NCBI RefSeq assembly: GCF_002896875.1
Contig: NZ_CP023278.1
Span: forward strand, 310,001-374,000
Direction of reading: 5' to 3'
Length of the DNA stretch: 64,000 bases
Origin: Nostoc sp. CENA543
Lineage (GTDB): Bacteria; Cyanobacteriota; Cyanobacteriia; Cyanobacteriales; Nostocaceae
Below the pieces are notes generated by a model. It searched no databases. It worked only from the letters and a program-made list of their open reading frames with translations, and was not told the origin of the DNA. Of this stretch, positions 17,209-26,556 are shown piece by piece; within the stretch, counting starts at the first letter, position 1, and each line of letters starts with the position of its first letter. Both the position numbers and the translations under genes were made by a program.

Positions 17209-18123
17209 GTGGAAAATAATAAGTCGTTGCTATGGCCACAGGGAATATTAATTGCTCTGTTTGCTTTAAGTGCCAGTTTGAGTGTTGGTTTGATGATGTT
17301 AGTAAAACCCAATACATCTGATGCTGAGAGTAGACACAGCATTGATTTCAGCAATGTACCGACATCAGCCGCTAAACCAGGAACTCAAAAGCGAATTGAA
17401 AGCTTAAAAACAATGATGCTGAATAGTTGGCAGCTACAAGCACAAGCCAAGGGGATTTCTGCTTTACCTCCACGCTTCCAAGGAGCCGTGATTAAATCAG
17501 CAACTCTCGGTAAAGAACAAAAAGTAATTGCATTAACTTTTGATGATGGCCCTTGGCCTGAATCAACAGCACAAGTATTAGATATTCTTAAAGAAAACAA
17601 CGTTAAAGGTACATTCTTTGTTGTTGGGAGAAATGTCAAGGAGTATCCTGATCTACTCAAGCGTGTAGCAGCCGAGGGTCATGTCATTGGTAATCACACT
17701 TGGCATCATTGGTATCATACGATGAATGCCCAATTAGCTGCTTATGAGGTAGCTAAAACAACCGAGTTAATTTATCAAATTACTGGTGTCAGAACAACTT
17801 TATTTAGACCACCAGGGGGAATTATGAACAACGGGGTGGCGGCTTATGCCAAAAATAATAAATACGCGATTATTATGTGGTCATCAGATTCTGTTGATTA
17901 TTCACAACCCAGCGTACCCAGATTAATTAACAATGTTTTTAGCCTAGCAAGACCTGGCGGTATTGTCTTGATGCACGATGGTGGTGGGAATCGTTCTAAA
18001 ACTATCCAAGCCTTACCAGAAATTATTGCTAAGTTTCGCAGTCAAGGTTATAGCTTTGTGACAATTCCAGAATTATTGGAAATGCAAGAAAAAGCCCAAA
18101 AGGTGGTAGCAAAGAAGAAATAA
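17209..18123 (+). CDS. NodB-type polysaccharide deacetylase, membrane anchored
   Basis: 304 residues from GTG at 17209, with GGAGGA at 17195-17200 as ribosome-binding site. One N-terminal hydrophobic segment (GILIALFALSASLSVGLMML) anchors or exports it. The NodB domain (about residues 105-290) shows all five motifs: TFDDGP (catalytic Asp and metal Asp), HTWHH (metal His pair in H-x-x-x-H spacing), RPPGG, a DSVDY segment and LMHDGG. It removes acetyl groups from N-acetylated glycans such as peptidoglycan or exopolysaccharide in the periplasm. Exact substrate not shown. Confidence 0.92.
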   Translation: MENNKSLLWPQGILIALFALSASLSVGLMMLVKPNTSDAESRHSIDFSNVPTSAAKPGTQKRIESLKTMMLNSWQLQAQAKGISALPPRFQGAVIKSATLGKEQKVIALTFDDGPWPESTAQVLDILKENNVKGTFFVVGRNVKEYPDLLKRVAAEGHVIGNHTWHHWYHTMNAQLAAYEVAKTTELIYQITGVRTTLFRPPGGIMNNGVAAYAKNNKYAIIMWSSDSVDYSQPSVPRLINNVFSLARPGGIVLMHDGGGNRSKTIQALPEIIAKFRSQGYSFVTIPELLEMQEKAQKVVAKKK

Positions 18124-18580
18124 CTTCTCGAAATGTTCATTAATCAGCAAACAGTTAAATAATAGACCTTGCTATCATAATTTTCACTTTATAATTCATC
18201 ATTTTATGAATGGAAAATTAACAGATTAAGGGCAAATACTAGCAAAGCATATCTTGGTTTGAAGTGTTATCAACACTCTACCAATATTGATATTTCTATA
18301 CAGTAAAAAGCTCGACTTTTTTAGAGTCGGGCTTTTTGGACAAATTATCAGACTAAAATCTGACGGATTAAAATACTTATAATTCTTTAAAACTGGATTG
18401 ATAGTTACTAAAAATATAAATGGTGTCCATTTAATTATTGATGAAACTGATAATAAGGTTAGTAATCCCAAATCTGAAATCTAAAATCGCTATGGTCGGT
18501 AATTGGTCATGATTGAAAATTCGCGCTCAACCAAAGACCAATTACCAAAAATCACGTAACGTCTTTAGATACATAGGGTT
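18124..18580. other. Intergenic region with a terminator
   Basis: Holds the hairpin at 18305-18337. The frames through the hairpin are not credible genes. The rest shows AATCTGAAATCTAAAATCG-like dispersed repeat near 18470-18488. Confidence 0.5.
18305..18337. terminator. Bidirectional Rho-independent-type terminator
   Basis: Stem AAAAAGCTCGACT / AGTCGGGCTTTTT (one G-T wobble) with a short T-rich loop. The A-run and T-run on either side let it act in both directions, between the convergent deacetylase and the hypothetical gene at 18581. Confidence 0.75.
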
Positions 18581-18973
18581 TTAAGCCAGAGTTTCTGGAC
18601 AGTAACCCAATCCTCGAACAAACTGCTGTCGAAAAGCTTCAATTTCCTCTCTTTCAGGACTGCCATGAGAAACTATCGCTACCTGATAGCGACGCATCAC
18701 ATCTACAGGACATTGCCCAGCTTCTAAACTCCAAAGTGCCATTTGCACACGCATTGGTGGTTCATAGGTAATTCCCAACTCACTGAGGAAAGCCCGAATA
18801 TCACCATCCTCTTGCGGCGAAATTTGCTCTTTGAGTTTGATCCTAACCACCCAACCATCTATTTGATGAATTACGGTGACGAAAGCAACGGGGATTCTAG
18901 GTCTAGCGTGCAGGTGTTGAACAACTCTGAGAGTTAGGCTGGCATTTGCCAGATAATACAAGTATTCCATCAT
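18581..18973 (-). CDS. Hypothetical protein, about 130 residues
   Basis: Begins with two Met codons (18973 and 18970). No signal peptide; mixed alpha/beta composition with RVVQHLHARPRIPVAFVTVIH, RAFLSELGITYEPPMRVQMALW, and a C-terminal helix REEIEAFRQQFVRGLGY. The good codon character and acidic/basic balance suggest a real soluble protein. I do not recognise the family. It is divergent from queA, separated by repeats. Confidence 0.65.
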   Translation of the reverse strand: MMEYLYYLANASLTLRVVQHLHARPRIPVAFVTVIHQIDGWVVRIKLKEQISPQEDGDIRAFLSELGITYEPPMRVQMALWSLEAGQCPVDVMRRYQVAIVSHGSPEREEIEAFRQQFVRGLGYCPETLA

Positions 18974-19119
18974 GGTGCTTTTGGATCAAAGCCAATCCTA
19001 CATCTCTATCTTCTTTAATTCCCCCACTTTCCGGTAGGGTAAATGCCCCCGTTTTGGCATGGGGAGTTTTACCCAATTTTGATTTTGTTGTGTATCTGTC
19101 ACCAATTCTTGTAGTCTAG

Positions 19120-19235
19120 GCAAGGGATTGGGGATTGGGGATTGGGGAGTAATCGATTTAATATCCGAAATTAAAAATTTTGTTCCCTGTTCCCTAATGA
19201 CTGATGACTAATGACTAATGACTAATGACTAGTTA
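19120..19235. repeat. GGGGATT and ACTAATG heptanucleotide repeats
   Basis: GGGGATT copies at about 19128-19149 and (ACTAATG) copies at about 19205-19231, directly upstream of queA. Widespread Nostoc-type tandem heptamers. Confidence 0.75.
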
Positions 19236-19246
19236 ATCACAATCAA

Positions 19247-20383
19247 ATGTCTAATCAAGGAACAAACGATACAAATCAAGAGCCAAACTTAGATTCTTCA
19301 TTAGCTGGGTATGATTATGAACTACCTCCAGAACTGATTGCACAAAATCCTGCTGTTCCCAGAGATAGTTCTCGGTTGTTAGTAGTCAATTCTCAGACTA
19401 CTGGTAGTACAAGCGCACCATTACATCACATTTTTCGTGATTTACCAGACATCCTCCGCCCTGGCGATTTGTTAATTATGAATGATACTAAAGTCATTCC
19501 GGCTCGATTGTATGGGCGGAAGTCAACTGGTGCAGAGGTAGAAATTTTACTTTTAGAAGAACGTCAACATAACTGTTGGTTAGCTTTAGTCAAGCCTGGG
19601 AAACGCTTTAAAAAGGGCAGTAAAATCTTTTTTACACCTAGTGAATTAGGTCTTGCCTCACTTCCCAATTCTCAAATCACAGCCACAGTTTTAGAAACTG
19701 ACAAAGATACAGGGGGAAGATTATTAAAGTTTGATTTGCCTGAACATCAATCTTTGGTACAAATTTTAGATAAATTTGGAGAAATTCCGCTTCCGCCTTA
19801 TATTACAGCTTCCCAAGCCGCAGATGAGCAGTATCAAACAGTTTACGCCCAACAGCCAGGAGCGATCGCAGCTCCCACAGCTGGATTACACTTTACCCCA
19901 GAACTAATTGCCAAGTTAGGCGATCGCAATATTCACCAAGCTTTTATTACACTGCACGTAGGTGTGGGAACTTTTCGCCCTGTGGAAGTAGAAGATGTCA
20001 CCAGCCACCAAATGCACGAAGAATGGATTGAAGTTCCCGCCGATACGGTAGAGAAAATCCGTACCACCAAACAAAACGGTGGTCGCATTATTGCTGTAGG
20101 TACAACAGTAGTTCGTGCCTTAGAAGGTGCAGCCGCCGCTTCTGGTGATTTACAACCCTTTTGTGGCAAGACAAACCTATTTATTTATCCTGGCTACCAA
20201 TGGCGAGTCGTAGAAGGTTTAATTACAAACTTTCACTTACCCCGTTCTAGCCTATTAATGCTAGTGAGTGCGCTGATTGGCAGACAAAGGTTACTAAATA
20301 TATACCAAGAAGCGATCGCCTCTCGATATCGCTTCTATTCCTTCGGCGATGCCATGTTGATTTTACCAGAAGCGAGAATTTAG
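19247..20383 (+). CDS. queA: S-adenosylmethionine:tRNA ribosyltransferase-isomerase
   Basis: 378 residues. QueA transfers and isomerises the ribosyl part of SAM onto preQ1 at position 34 of tRNAs with GUN anticodons, giving epoxyqueuosine. Seen: [15 protein letters not shown] and DSSRLLVV at the N-terminus, [42 protein letters not shown], and [16 protein letters not shown] near the end, all characteristic. An N-terminal extension of about 20 polar residues precedes the usual start of the fold. The gene lies alone between repeat-rich spacers. Confidence 0.97.
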   Translation: MSNQGTNDTNQEPNLDSSLAGYDYELPPELIAQNPAVPRDSSRLLVVNSQTTGSTSAPLHHIFRDLPDILRPGDLLIMNDTKVIPARLYGRKSTGAEVEILLLEERQHNCWLALVKPGKRFKKGSKIFFTPSELGLASLPNSQITATVLETDKDTGGRLLKFDLPEHQSLVQILDKFGEIPLPPYITASQAADEQYQTVYAQQPGAIAAPTAGLHFTPELIAKLGDRNIHQAFITLHVGVGTFRPVEVEDVTSHQMHEEWIEVPADTVEKIRTTKQNGGRIIAVGTTVVRALEGAAAASGDLQPFCGKTNLFIYPGYQWRVVEGLITNFHLPRSSLLMLVSALIGRQRLLNIYQEAIASRYRFYSFGDAMLILPEARI

Positions 20384-20470
20384 GGCAGGGGCAGAGGACA
20401 GAGGGCAGGGGGGCAGGGGGCAGAGGGCAGGGGGAGAACAACTAATGACTAATGACTAATGACTAATTCA
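20384..20470. repeat. G-rich GGGCAGAG repeats plus ACTAATG heptamers
   Basis: Tandem GGGCAGAG/GGGGGCAG units directly after the queA stop, followed by four ACTAATG heptamers. The G-runs could form a G-quadruplex, which is inference. Confidence 0.7.
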
Positions 20471-20559
20471 CAAATTTTTCTTCGGTGATTTTTAATTTTT
20501 CATGTAGTGGTGGGTACTCTGACTTATAAGGATTTAAACCTTCGTACAGAGATTCCATT

Positions 20560-21741
20560 ATGTATAAACGAAATCTTGTTAGGCAGTGGTTCTGCGGTTT
20601 GTCTCCCATAACTGGCGATCGCGCTTCTTGTTGGCAAAAACCATCACTCGGAATTCTCTGTGCTGCTTCTGCTGCTGTGATGTTAGTTGCACCGACAGTT
20701 GTGAATTTGCCTGCATCTCAGGCAATGGCGCAAATGCAAACGCCCATTTCTCAAGATTTAGAAGCTGCTATTGCTTACCAACAGGGAGTAACACGCTATA
20801 ACCGTGGTGATTGGCCTGGTGCGGAATATGCTTTCCGTCAAGCATTACGGCGAGATCCAAGTCTGGGGATGGCGAGAAATTATCTTGGCAATATATTTCT
20901 CATTCAAAATCGCTTGGATGTAGCAGTACAAGAGTATAGTGAGGCGATTAGAATTAACCCTAGTTTGGGGGAAGCTTACTATAATCTGGGGCTGACATTG
21001 CAGCGTCAAGGACAAAAAGAAGCTGCTATTACAGCTTATCGTCAGGCTTTGGTAGTAGAACCAACCAGGGCTGCAACACAGTATAATTTGGGTTTATTGC
21101 TTTACGAACAAGGGCAATTACCAGAAGCGATCGCAGCTTACGAACAAGCGATTAATTTTGATAGTAGCGATGCTAATACCTATCATAACTTGGCGATCGC
21201 TCTGCAAGAATCTGGCAAAATGGAGGAAGCGATCGCCGCTTATCAGCAAGTTTTGAAACTAGACCCCAAAAACAGCGCAGCCTATAGTAATTTGGGTAGT
21301 TTAATGGCACTCCAAGGTCAAACTGCTGAAGCGATCGCCGTTTATAACCAAGCTGTGCGTCAAGACCCCAAAAATGCCTCAGCCTATTATAACTTGGGTG
21401 TAACTTTATATAATCAAGGCGAACTCAAAAAAGCCAGTAGCGCATTAAAACGCGCCCATACTCAATACCGTGAACAAGGGAATCTTGAACAAGCACAAAA
21501 AGCTGAACAATTAATGCAGCAAGTTGAGCAAAAAATCGCCCAACAAAAACTCCAACAGCAACAAGCATCTAGTCCTCAGCCATCAACAAACCCCACCAAC
21601 AACACCGCAGAATCCAATTCACAACAGCCAAGTCAATCAGATAATTCCGGCGGTACACCAGTTTCATCAGAACAGCCTCTATCTAAACCAGACCTTCCTA
21701 GTTCTACACCAGATCAAGTTGGTGGTAATGGTAAAGTTTAA
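20560..21741 (+). CDS. Exported TPR-repeat protein
   Basis: 393 residues. A basic N-terminus followed by a hydrophobic stretch (AASAAVMLVAPTVVNLPAS) and AMAQMQ looks like a signal peptide or single anchor. Residues about 68-310 consist of seven consecutive TPR units with the usual A-x-x-x-Y-N-L-G and P-x-x-A spacing (for example EAYYNLGLTLQRQGQKEAA). The last 75 residues are low-complexity, rich in Gln, Ser, Asn and Pro. It is a scaffold type protein; partner unknown. The gene's repeated units carry several HIP1 octamers. Ends just before a convergent terminator. Confidence 0.85.
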   Translation: MYKRNLVRQWFCGLSPITGDRASCWQKPSLGILCAASAAVMLVAPTVVNLPASQAMAQMQTPISQDLEAAIAYQQGVTRYNRGDWPGAEYAFRQALRRDPSLGMARNYLGNIFLIQNRLDVAVQEYSEAIRINPSLGEAYYNLGLTLQRQGQKEAAITAYRQALVVEPTRAATQYNLGLLLYEQGQLPEAIAAYEQAINFDSSDANTYHNLAIALQESGKMEEAIAAYQQVLKLDPKNSAAYSNLGSLMALQGQTAEAIAVYNQAVRQDPKNASAYYNLGVTLYNQGELKKASSALKRAHTQYREQGNLEQAQKAEQLMQQVEQKIAQQKLQQQQASSPQPSTNPTNNTAESNSQQPSQSDNSGGTPVSSEQPLSKPDLPSSTPDQVGGNGKV

Positions 21742-21748
21742 AGTTGAC

Positions 21749-21772
21749 AGAGACGCGACATATCGCGTCTCT
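21749..21772. terminator. Hairpin between convergent genes
   Basis: Perfect 10-bp stem AGAGACGCGA / TCGCGTCTCT with a CATA loop, between the TPR gene and ktrA. Only weak T-runs flank it, so it is a probable rather than certain intrinsic terminator. Confidence 0.6.
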
Positions 21773-21788
21773 ATATTAGTTTGAGATT

Positions 21789-22484
21789 TTAAATCGGTAA
21801 GCGATTAATATCTTTATTACAACCAATCACTACCATTGCTGAACCCCGTTCTAAACGTTTGTAAGGATCAGGATTAATCTGAAATTTGCCATCATTACTT
21901 ACAGCCAACAAATTTAAACCGTAGCGGTTACGCAGTTGGAGTTCAGCAATAGTCTTGCCGTGAAATTCATCAGGTACAATGACTTCGACAATACTGTTAT
22001 CTGGGTCAAGGTCAAATCTATCTAAGATGGATGGTTTAGTGAGTGTTCTTGCTAAAGCACAACCTGCTTCATATTCAGGAAACACCACATGATCAGCACC
22101 GACACGCTTTAACAACTTGTAATGAACTTCACTAGAAGCCTTAGCAACTACATGAGGTACACCACCTTCTTTCACATTTAGAGTGGTGATAATACTTTCT
22201 TGAACATAGTTACCAATCGCTACAATTACTGTGTCAAACTCAAATATCCCGGCTTCCTTTAAAGCAGCCGCCTCGGTAGAATCTAACTGGAGAGCATGAC
22301 CAACTATATCTTCTGTCAATGCTGCACAGACGCGTTTTTCATCAACGTCTGTTGCTAACACTTGATAGCCTAATTTATGCAGTGTTGAACAAACAGAACG
22401 ACCGAAACGACCTAAACCAATCACGGCGAATTGGTGGTTATCTCTACGTAAAGAGCGAAAAAAGCCTAAAGATGAAAGATTCAC
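21789..22484 (-). CDS. ktrA: Ktr potassium uptake regulatory subunit (RCK)
   Basis: 231 residues. N-terminal RCK_N Rossmann domain with GLGRFGRSVC binding a nucleotide (ATP/ADP or NAD type), acidic residue at the end of strand 2 (ATDVDEKRV), and an RCK_C domain from about residue 140 (IVEVIVPDEFHGKTIAEL). KtrA forms a cytoplasmic ring that gates KtrB. It lies 75 bases downstream of ktrB on the same strand, consistent with one transcript. In cyanobacteria the Ktr system is important for osmotic adaptation. Confidence 0.92.
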   Translation of the reverse strand: MNLSSLGFFRSLRRDNHQFAVIGLGRFGRSVCSTLHKLGYQVLATDVDEKRVCAALTEDIVGHALQLDSTEAAALKEAGIFEFDTVIVAIGNYVQESIITTLNVKEGGVPHVVAKASSEVHYKLLKRVGADHVVFPEYEAGCALARTLTKPSILDRFDLDPDNSIVEVIVPDEFHGKTIAELQLRNRYGLNLLAVSNDGKFQINPDPYKRLERGSAMVVIGCNKDINRLPI

Positions 22485-22559
22485 AATGTAATCCTTATTA
22501 TCAATCCCTGTATGAGTTATTAGTCAACATTTATACCCCCCGTCACCCCGTACACTCAA

Positions 22560-23894
22560 CTAACCCACAAGTAGGTTTTCTTCGGGATAGTGAATTCTGG
22601 TATGTTTAGGATCTCCTAATATAGATGACATCAGCAGTAAAATGCCTACTCTGCCTATATACATGGTGATAATTAAAATGATTTTAGCTGCTGGTGTAAC
22701 ACTACTGGTGATTCCTGTAGAAAGTCCAACTGTAGCAAATGCTGACATGACTTCAAACAAAATTTGAATAAAATCTAATTCTGGATCTGTCAGAGCTATC
22801 AGAATCGTGGAGATTATTACTGTAGATATAGAACCTACCAGTACGCCTACAGCTTTTAAAATTAGAGAAACAGCTATTTTTCTATCATATAATAATACTT
22901 CTTCTTTTCCGTGCAAAATTGATTTAGTACAACTTGTTAATACTCTTACAGTCGTGGTTTTAATCCCACCACCTGTTCCCCCAGGACTAGCACCAATAAA
23001 CATTAGGGCAATTGTGATAAATAGTCCAGCAGTTGTCATTTTGCCGTTGTCAATCGTGTTAAATCCAGCAGTTCTAGGGGTAACTGATTGAAACCACGCT
23101 AGCATTACTTGGTCGACAAAACTTTTATTTCCCAGAGTTTCAGGGTTTCTCATTTCTATAAATAAAAAGGCAATTGTTCCCAAAACCAAAAGTATTAAAG
23201 TTGTGCTAGTTGCGACCTTAAAATCTAGAGAAAAAACTAAAGTTGCCTTTTTTTTGAGGATGCGATCGCGCAACCATATATAAGTTTCTAAAATGACCTG
23301 ATAACCAATTCCGCCAAAGATAATTAAGCCCGTAATTGTAAATACAACTATGGCAGATGACTGATAGCCGACTAGACTGTCTTTGAACAAGCTAAAACCA
23401 GCATTATTCCAAGCATTAATACTATGGAAAATTGCCAACCACAAACCTTTACTCCAGCCATGATCCGGCACAAATGCAATTAGAAGTAAGAATACCCCTG
23501 TAATTTCAAAAATCAATGTTGTGGCAATAATTGAGCGAATAACTTGCGTGCTACCACTCATTCCCGGCCTATCTAGGGCTTGTTGAATGGCGATTTTTTG
23601 TCTTAAATCAAACTTGCGCCCAATTAATAAAATCAAAAAGGTAGTGGTTGTCATGTAACCCAAACCACCAATTTGTGCTAACAAAGCAATAAATAGCTGT
23701 CCCCAAAAAGAAAAATAAGTGGCGGTATCAACTACAGTTAAACCAGTCACACAAACTGCGGATGTTGAAGTAAATAATGCCACAATTGGATCATTCCAGC
23801 TACCACTGCTAGTGGAAAAAGGCATCATCAATAAAATAGCCCCAATGGTGATGACAGCCAGAAATCCTAAACAAATAGTGCGAGAAACTGTCAT
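22560..23894 (-). CDS. ktrB: Ktr potassium transporter membrane subunit
   Basis: About 444 residues from the ATG at 23894 (MTVSRTICLG); an in-frame TTG at 23933 would add 13. Around eight to ten spans arranged as four M1-P-M2 units. Pore-loop glycines of the TrkH/KtrB filter are visible in STSAVCVTGLTVVD, SINAWNNAGFSLF, SVTPRTAGFNTID and MSAFATVGLSTGIT. Na+-dependent K+ uptake across the plasma membrane with KtrA. First gene of a ktrB-ktrA pair. Confidence 0.93.
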   Translation of the reverse strand: MTVSRTICLGFLAVITIGAILLMMPFSTSSGSWNDPIVALFTSTSAVCVTGLTVVDTATYFSFWGQLFIALLAQIGGLGYMTTTTFLILLIGRKFDLRQKIAIQQALDRPGMSGSTQVIRSIIATTLIFEITGVFLLLIAFVPDHGWSKGLWLAIFHSINAWNNAGFSLFKDSLVGYQSSAIVVFTITGLIIFGGIGYQVILETYIWLRDRILKKKATLVFSLDFKVATSTTLILLVLGTIAFLFIEMRNPETLGNKSFVDQVMLAWFQSVTPRTAGFNTIDNGKMTTAGLFITIALMFIGASPGGTGGGIKTTTVRVLTSCTKSILHGKEEVLLYDRKIAVSLILKAVGVLVGSISTVIISTILIALTDPELDFIQILFEVMSAFATVGLSTGITSSVTPAAKIILIITMYIGRVGILLLMSSILGDPKHTRIHYPEENLLVG

Positions 23895-24140
23895 AAAAAA
23901 TTCAAAATACTCTACGTGCGATTTTGTATCCAAGTAACATAAAACACCATTAAATTTTTAAGTGATTTGGCAATGATTCTCGTATGAGAAGATACAACGA
24001 ATTAGTTAACTTTTCCTGAGATGGTTGATGAACTTTAACTTCCCAAAAAATGAAAACTTTCTTATTTAATTAAAAGCACACATGGTAGCCTACGAATATA
24101 TTTTTTTTCATTTCTGTTTTGTCTTAACACTGATTTATCC

Positions 24141-24983
24141 ATGAGTGCAACACTTTACCAGCGAATTCAGCAATTTTACGATACTTCTTCTGGCCTGTGG
24201 GAGCAAATCTGGGGTGAACATATGCACCACGGCTATTACGGTGTAGATGGCAAGGCTAAAAAAGACCGCCGCCAAGCACAAATAGATTTGATTGAAGAAT
24301 TGCTGAGTTGGGCAGGGGTAAAAACGGCAGAAAACATCTTAGATGTGGGCTGTGGTATTGGAGGTAGTTCTTTATACTTAGCCGCCAAGTTTAACGCTCA
24401 AGCTACAGGTATTACATTAAGTCCAGTACAAGCCGCTAGAGCCACAGAACGCGCTCAAGAAGCGAATTTGAGTGATAAAAGTCAGTTTTTAGTGGCAGAT
24501 GCTCAAGCTATGCCCTTTGATAACGATACTTTTGACTTGGTGTGGTCATTGGAAAGCGGTGAACATATGCCAGATAAAACCAAGTTTATGCAGGAGTGCT
24601 ACAGGGTGCTGAAACCAGGCGGGACGTTAATTATGGTGACTTGGTGTCATCGTCCTACGGAGGAATTACCCTTATCAGCAGACGAGCAAAAACACTTAGA
24701 AGATATTTATCGTGTGTACTGTTTACCCTATGTGATTTCTTTACCAGAGTATGAAGCGATCGCGCGTCAACTACCATTAAATAACATCCGCACGGCTGAC
24801 TGGTCACAAGCCGTTGCTCCTTTTTGGAATGTAGTGATTGATTCCGCCATCACTCCCCAAGCCATATTCGGTTTACTACGCGCCGGCTGGACAACAATTC
24901 AAGGCGCATTATCACTAGGATTAATGCGTCGTGGCTATGAGCGTGGGTTAATTAAGTTTGGTTTATTGTGCGGAAATAAATGA
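24141..24983 (+). CDS. Gamma-tocopherol methyltransferase
   Basis: 280 residues. Class I SAM methyltransferase with LDVGCGIGGSSLYLA (motif I), DAQAMPFDNDTFDLVWSLE, and the family-specific GEHMPDKTKFMQECYRVLKPGG. The N-terminus YDTSSGLWEQIWGEHMHHGYY (two parts: YDTSSGLWEQIWG and EHMHHGYY) and the C-terminus LSLGLMRRGYERGLIKFGLL match cyanobacterial gamma-TMT, which makes alpha-tocopherol from gamma-tocopherol (homolog of Synechocystis slr0089 and plant VTE4). Closely related phytyl/MPBQ methyltransferases exist, but length and end motifs favour gamma-TMT. Confidence 0.88.
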   Translation: MSATLYQRIQQFYDTSSGLWEQIWGEHMHHGYYGVDGKAKKDRRQAQIDLIEELLSWAGVKTAENILDVGCGIGGSSLYLAAKFNAQATGITLSPVQAARATERAQEANLSDKSQFLVADAQAMPFDNDTFDLVWSLESGEHMPDKTKFMQECYRVLKPGGTLIMVTWCHRPTEELPLSADEQKHLEDIYRVYCLPYVISLPEYEAIARQLPLNNIRTADWSQAVAPFWNVVIDSAITPQAIFGLLRAGWTTIQGALSLGLMRRGYERGLIKFGLLCGNK

Positions 24984-24999
24984 TGGGCATTGGGTATTG

Positions 25000-25226
25000 G
25001 GAATAGGGCATTGGCTTAAATCTCCCCAGTCCCCAGTCCCCAGTCCTGACAGATGTAGGTTTTTTACGTTGTGTACCAAAAACCTTGGTTTTGGGGTGTA
25101 GGGGTGTAAGGGTTTAGGGGTGTAGGGGTGAGTGAAACAATGATTCTGTTGTTAGTCTGAGAGTCATCACTCACTGCTGGGTAAAAAACCTACACTTGTG
25201 AGAGTCCCCAGTCCCCAGTCCCCAAT
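25000..25226. repeat. CCCCAGT and GGGGTGTA tandem repeats
   Basis: CCCCAGT heptamers near 25024-25046 and 25204-25225 bracket a run of GGGGTGTA octamers (25092-25131). The phrase GTAGGTTTTTTAC near 25055 is mirrored by GTAAAAAACCTAC near 25181, giving an inverted pair about 125 bases apart around the G-rich part. Confidence 0.65.
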
Positions 25227-25595
25227 TTATACCAAATGCTGCAAACGAGTTAAACGCTCTGAATAATTTTTAATTACCATCAAAGCAAACATAGGCGTTT
25301 CTTGGACAGCAAAAAGGAATCTTTTTTCGTCTAAATAGGCTAGCATACAATTTGTTTTGGCGATCGCTGTATAAGTCCTCTCTTTGACACCTACGAGTAC
25401 ACCAGTACCAAAAACATCACCAGAGCTAATGGTTTCTACAACCTTACCGTTGACTAGTATTTCTATGTCGCCCTCCACAATGCCGTACATATATTCTCCT
25501 GAGTCTCCCTGAGAGAAAATGACCTGACCTGCGGCAAAAACTTGGGGGTCATGTTGTTTTTGAAATATACCAACTGTAATTACAGGATTTGACAT
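25227..25595 (-). CDS. Stand-alone cyclic nucleotide-binding domain protein
   Basis: 122 residues that consist of one CNB beta-roll: FAAGQVIFSQGDSGEYMYGIVEGDIEIL (in two parts, FAAGQVIFSQGDSGEYMYG and IVEGDIEIL), then a phosphate-binding-cassette-like ISSGDVFGTGVLVGVKERT and a short C-terminal helix. The canonical R-A-A of cAMP binders is not present (KERTYTAIA), so ligand binding is uncertain. There is no DNA-binding HTH, unlike CRP. Similar small proteins are frequent in cyanobacteria; role unknown. Confidence 0.85.
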   Translation of the reverse strand: MSNPVITVGIFQKQHDPQVFAAGQVIFSQGDSGEYMYGIVEGDIEILVNGKVVETISSGDVFGTGVLVGVKERTYTAIAKTNCMLAYLDEKRFLFAVQETPMFALMVIKNYSERLTRLQHLV

Positions 25596-26214
25596 AGTAC
25601 ATCTACATAGTTGTTAATTGTCAGTGAAAATCTGCGACTAGGCAAAAAAATCACAGAGTAAAGTATACTACTTTACTGAAAGTAGGGTAGACTCCGAAAA
25701 TATTATTAAGCACTTACCCAAAAACGAATTTTTGCCAATTTGGCAACCATAATATCGCTAATACTGGTATTATTTATTTAGTGCAAGGGGTGTAGCAAAA
25801 GTAGCCCCGACCGCAAGGTTGGGGTGACTTCTGCAAAAACGCCAGAAATCGATTCATCGATAACCCCCCGCCTTAGCTAGACTAAGCACCTATTTTTCAG
25901 AGTCAGTAGCGATCGCTTTCCACAATATCGCCACAAGAGCTACCTCAATCAGAATTTACACACCAAGACCACAACCACACCCCACACAGCCCCACCATTG
26001 CGCTGCCAAATGACTATTGACTATTGACTCTCGCCCACACAGCATGGTGAAGAATTCGCTAAACTCTGGATATAAAGACGATCTAGGCGCAATTGGATCT
26101 AGGATCGATTTAATAAGTCCAAAAGATAACACTTTGGAGCATAGGTTTGTAGTAGACTTTAGCACTACAACATAATCTCTTATCACCATTGTTAACTTAT
26201 CTAGGTATCACACG
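25596..26214. other. Intergenic region with a long hairpin
   Basis: No coding frame of interest. Notable is the hairpin at 25795-25834, and CACACC/CCCCAC-rich sequence at about 25960-26000 with TGACTATTGACTATTGACTC heptamers at 26010-26029. Confidence 0.5.
25795..25834. other. 18-bp imperfect hairpin, possible small RNA or terminator
   Basis: Left arm GCAAAAGTAGCCCCGACC, loop GCAA, right arm GGTTGGGGTGACTTCTGC, mostly Watson-Crick with several G-T wobbles or mismatches. It lies 50 bases after an AT-rich TATTATTTATTTAG stretch that could include a -10 element. Whether it is transcribed cannot be told. Confidence 0.4.
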
Positions 26215-26445
26215 ATGGAATTAACAGTTGAAAACGTTGAAAAAGTTTTGGATGAAATGCGTCCTTATCTAATGTCTGATGGTGGCAATGTGGAACTTGT
26301 GGAACTCGACGGGCCTATTGTCAAACTGCGTCTGCAAGGTGCTTGCGGTTCTTGTCCTAGTTCTACCATGACGCTGAGAATGGGTCTGGAACGTCGTCTG
26401 CGGGAAATGATTCCTGAAATTGCCGAAGTTGAGCAAATCCTCTAA
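26215..26445 (+). CDS. nfu: Nfu-type Fe-S cluster scaffold
   Basis: 76 residues, equal to the NifU C-terminal domain alone. The cluster-binding C-x-x-C appears in [14 protein letters not shown]. Upstream [19 protein letters not shown] is the usual start of the domain. Such short NfuA/CnfU proteins (for example Synechocystis ssl2667) assemble Fe-S clusters and deliver them to photosystem I and ferredoxin-type acceptors. Likely cytoplasmic, functioning as a dimer. Confidence 0.93.
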   Translation: MELTVENVEKVLDEMRPYLMSDGGNVELVELDGPIVKLRLQGACGSCPSSTMTLRMGLERRLREMIPEIAEVEQIL

Positions 26446-26556
26446 CGGCAAAAACTGAGGGAAATGGGACTAGGTTGGGAATGAGTTATGAATACGCAGT
26501 TGAAATCATTCATAATTTATCAATATTACCCAGTCCCAAATCCTTAATCAGTTTCC

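Noticed and set aside
18226-18471. 81-codon minus-strand frame
   Set aside because: It reads through the bidirectional terminator at 18305-18337.
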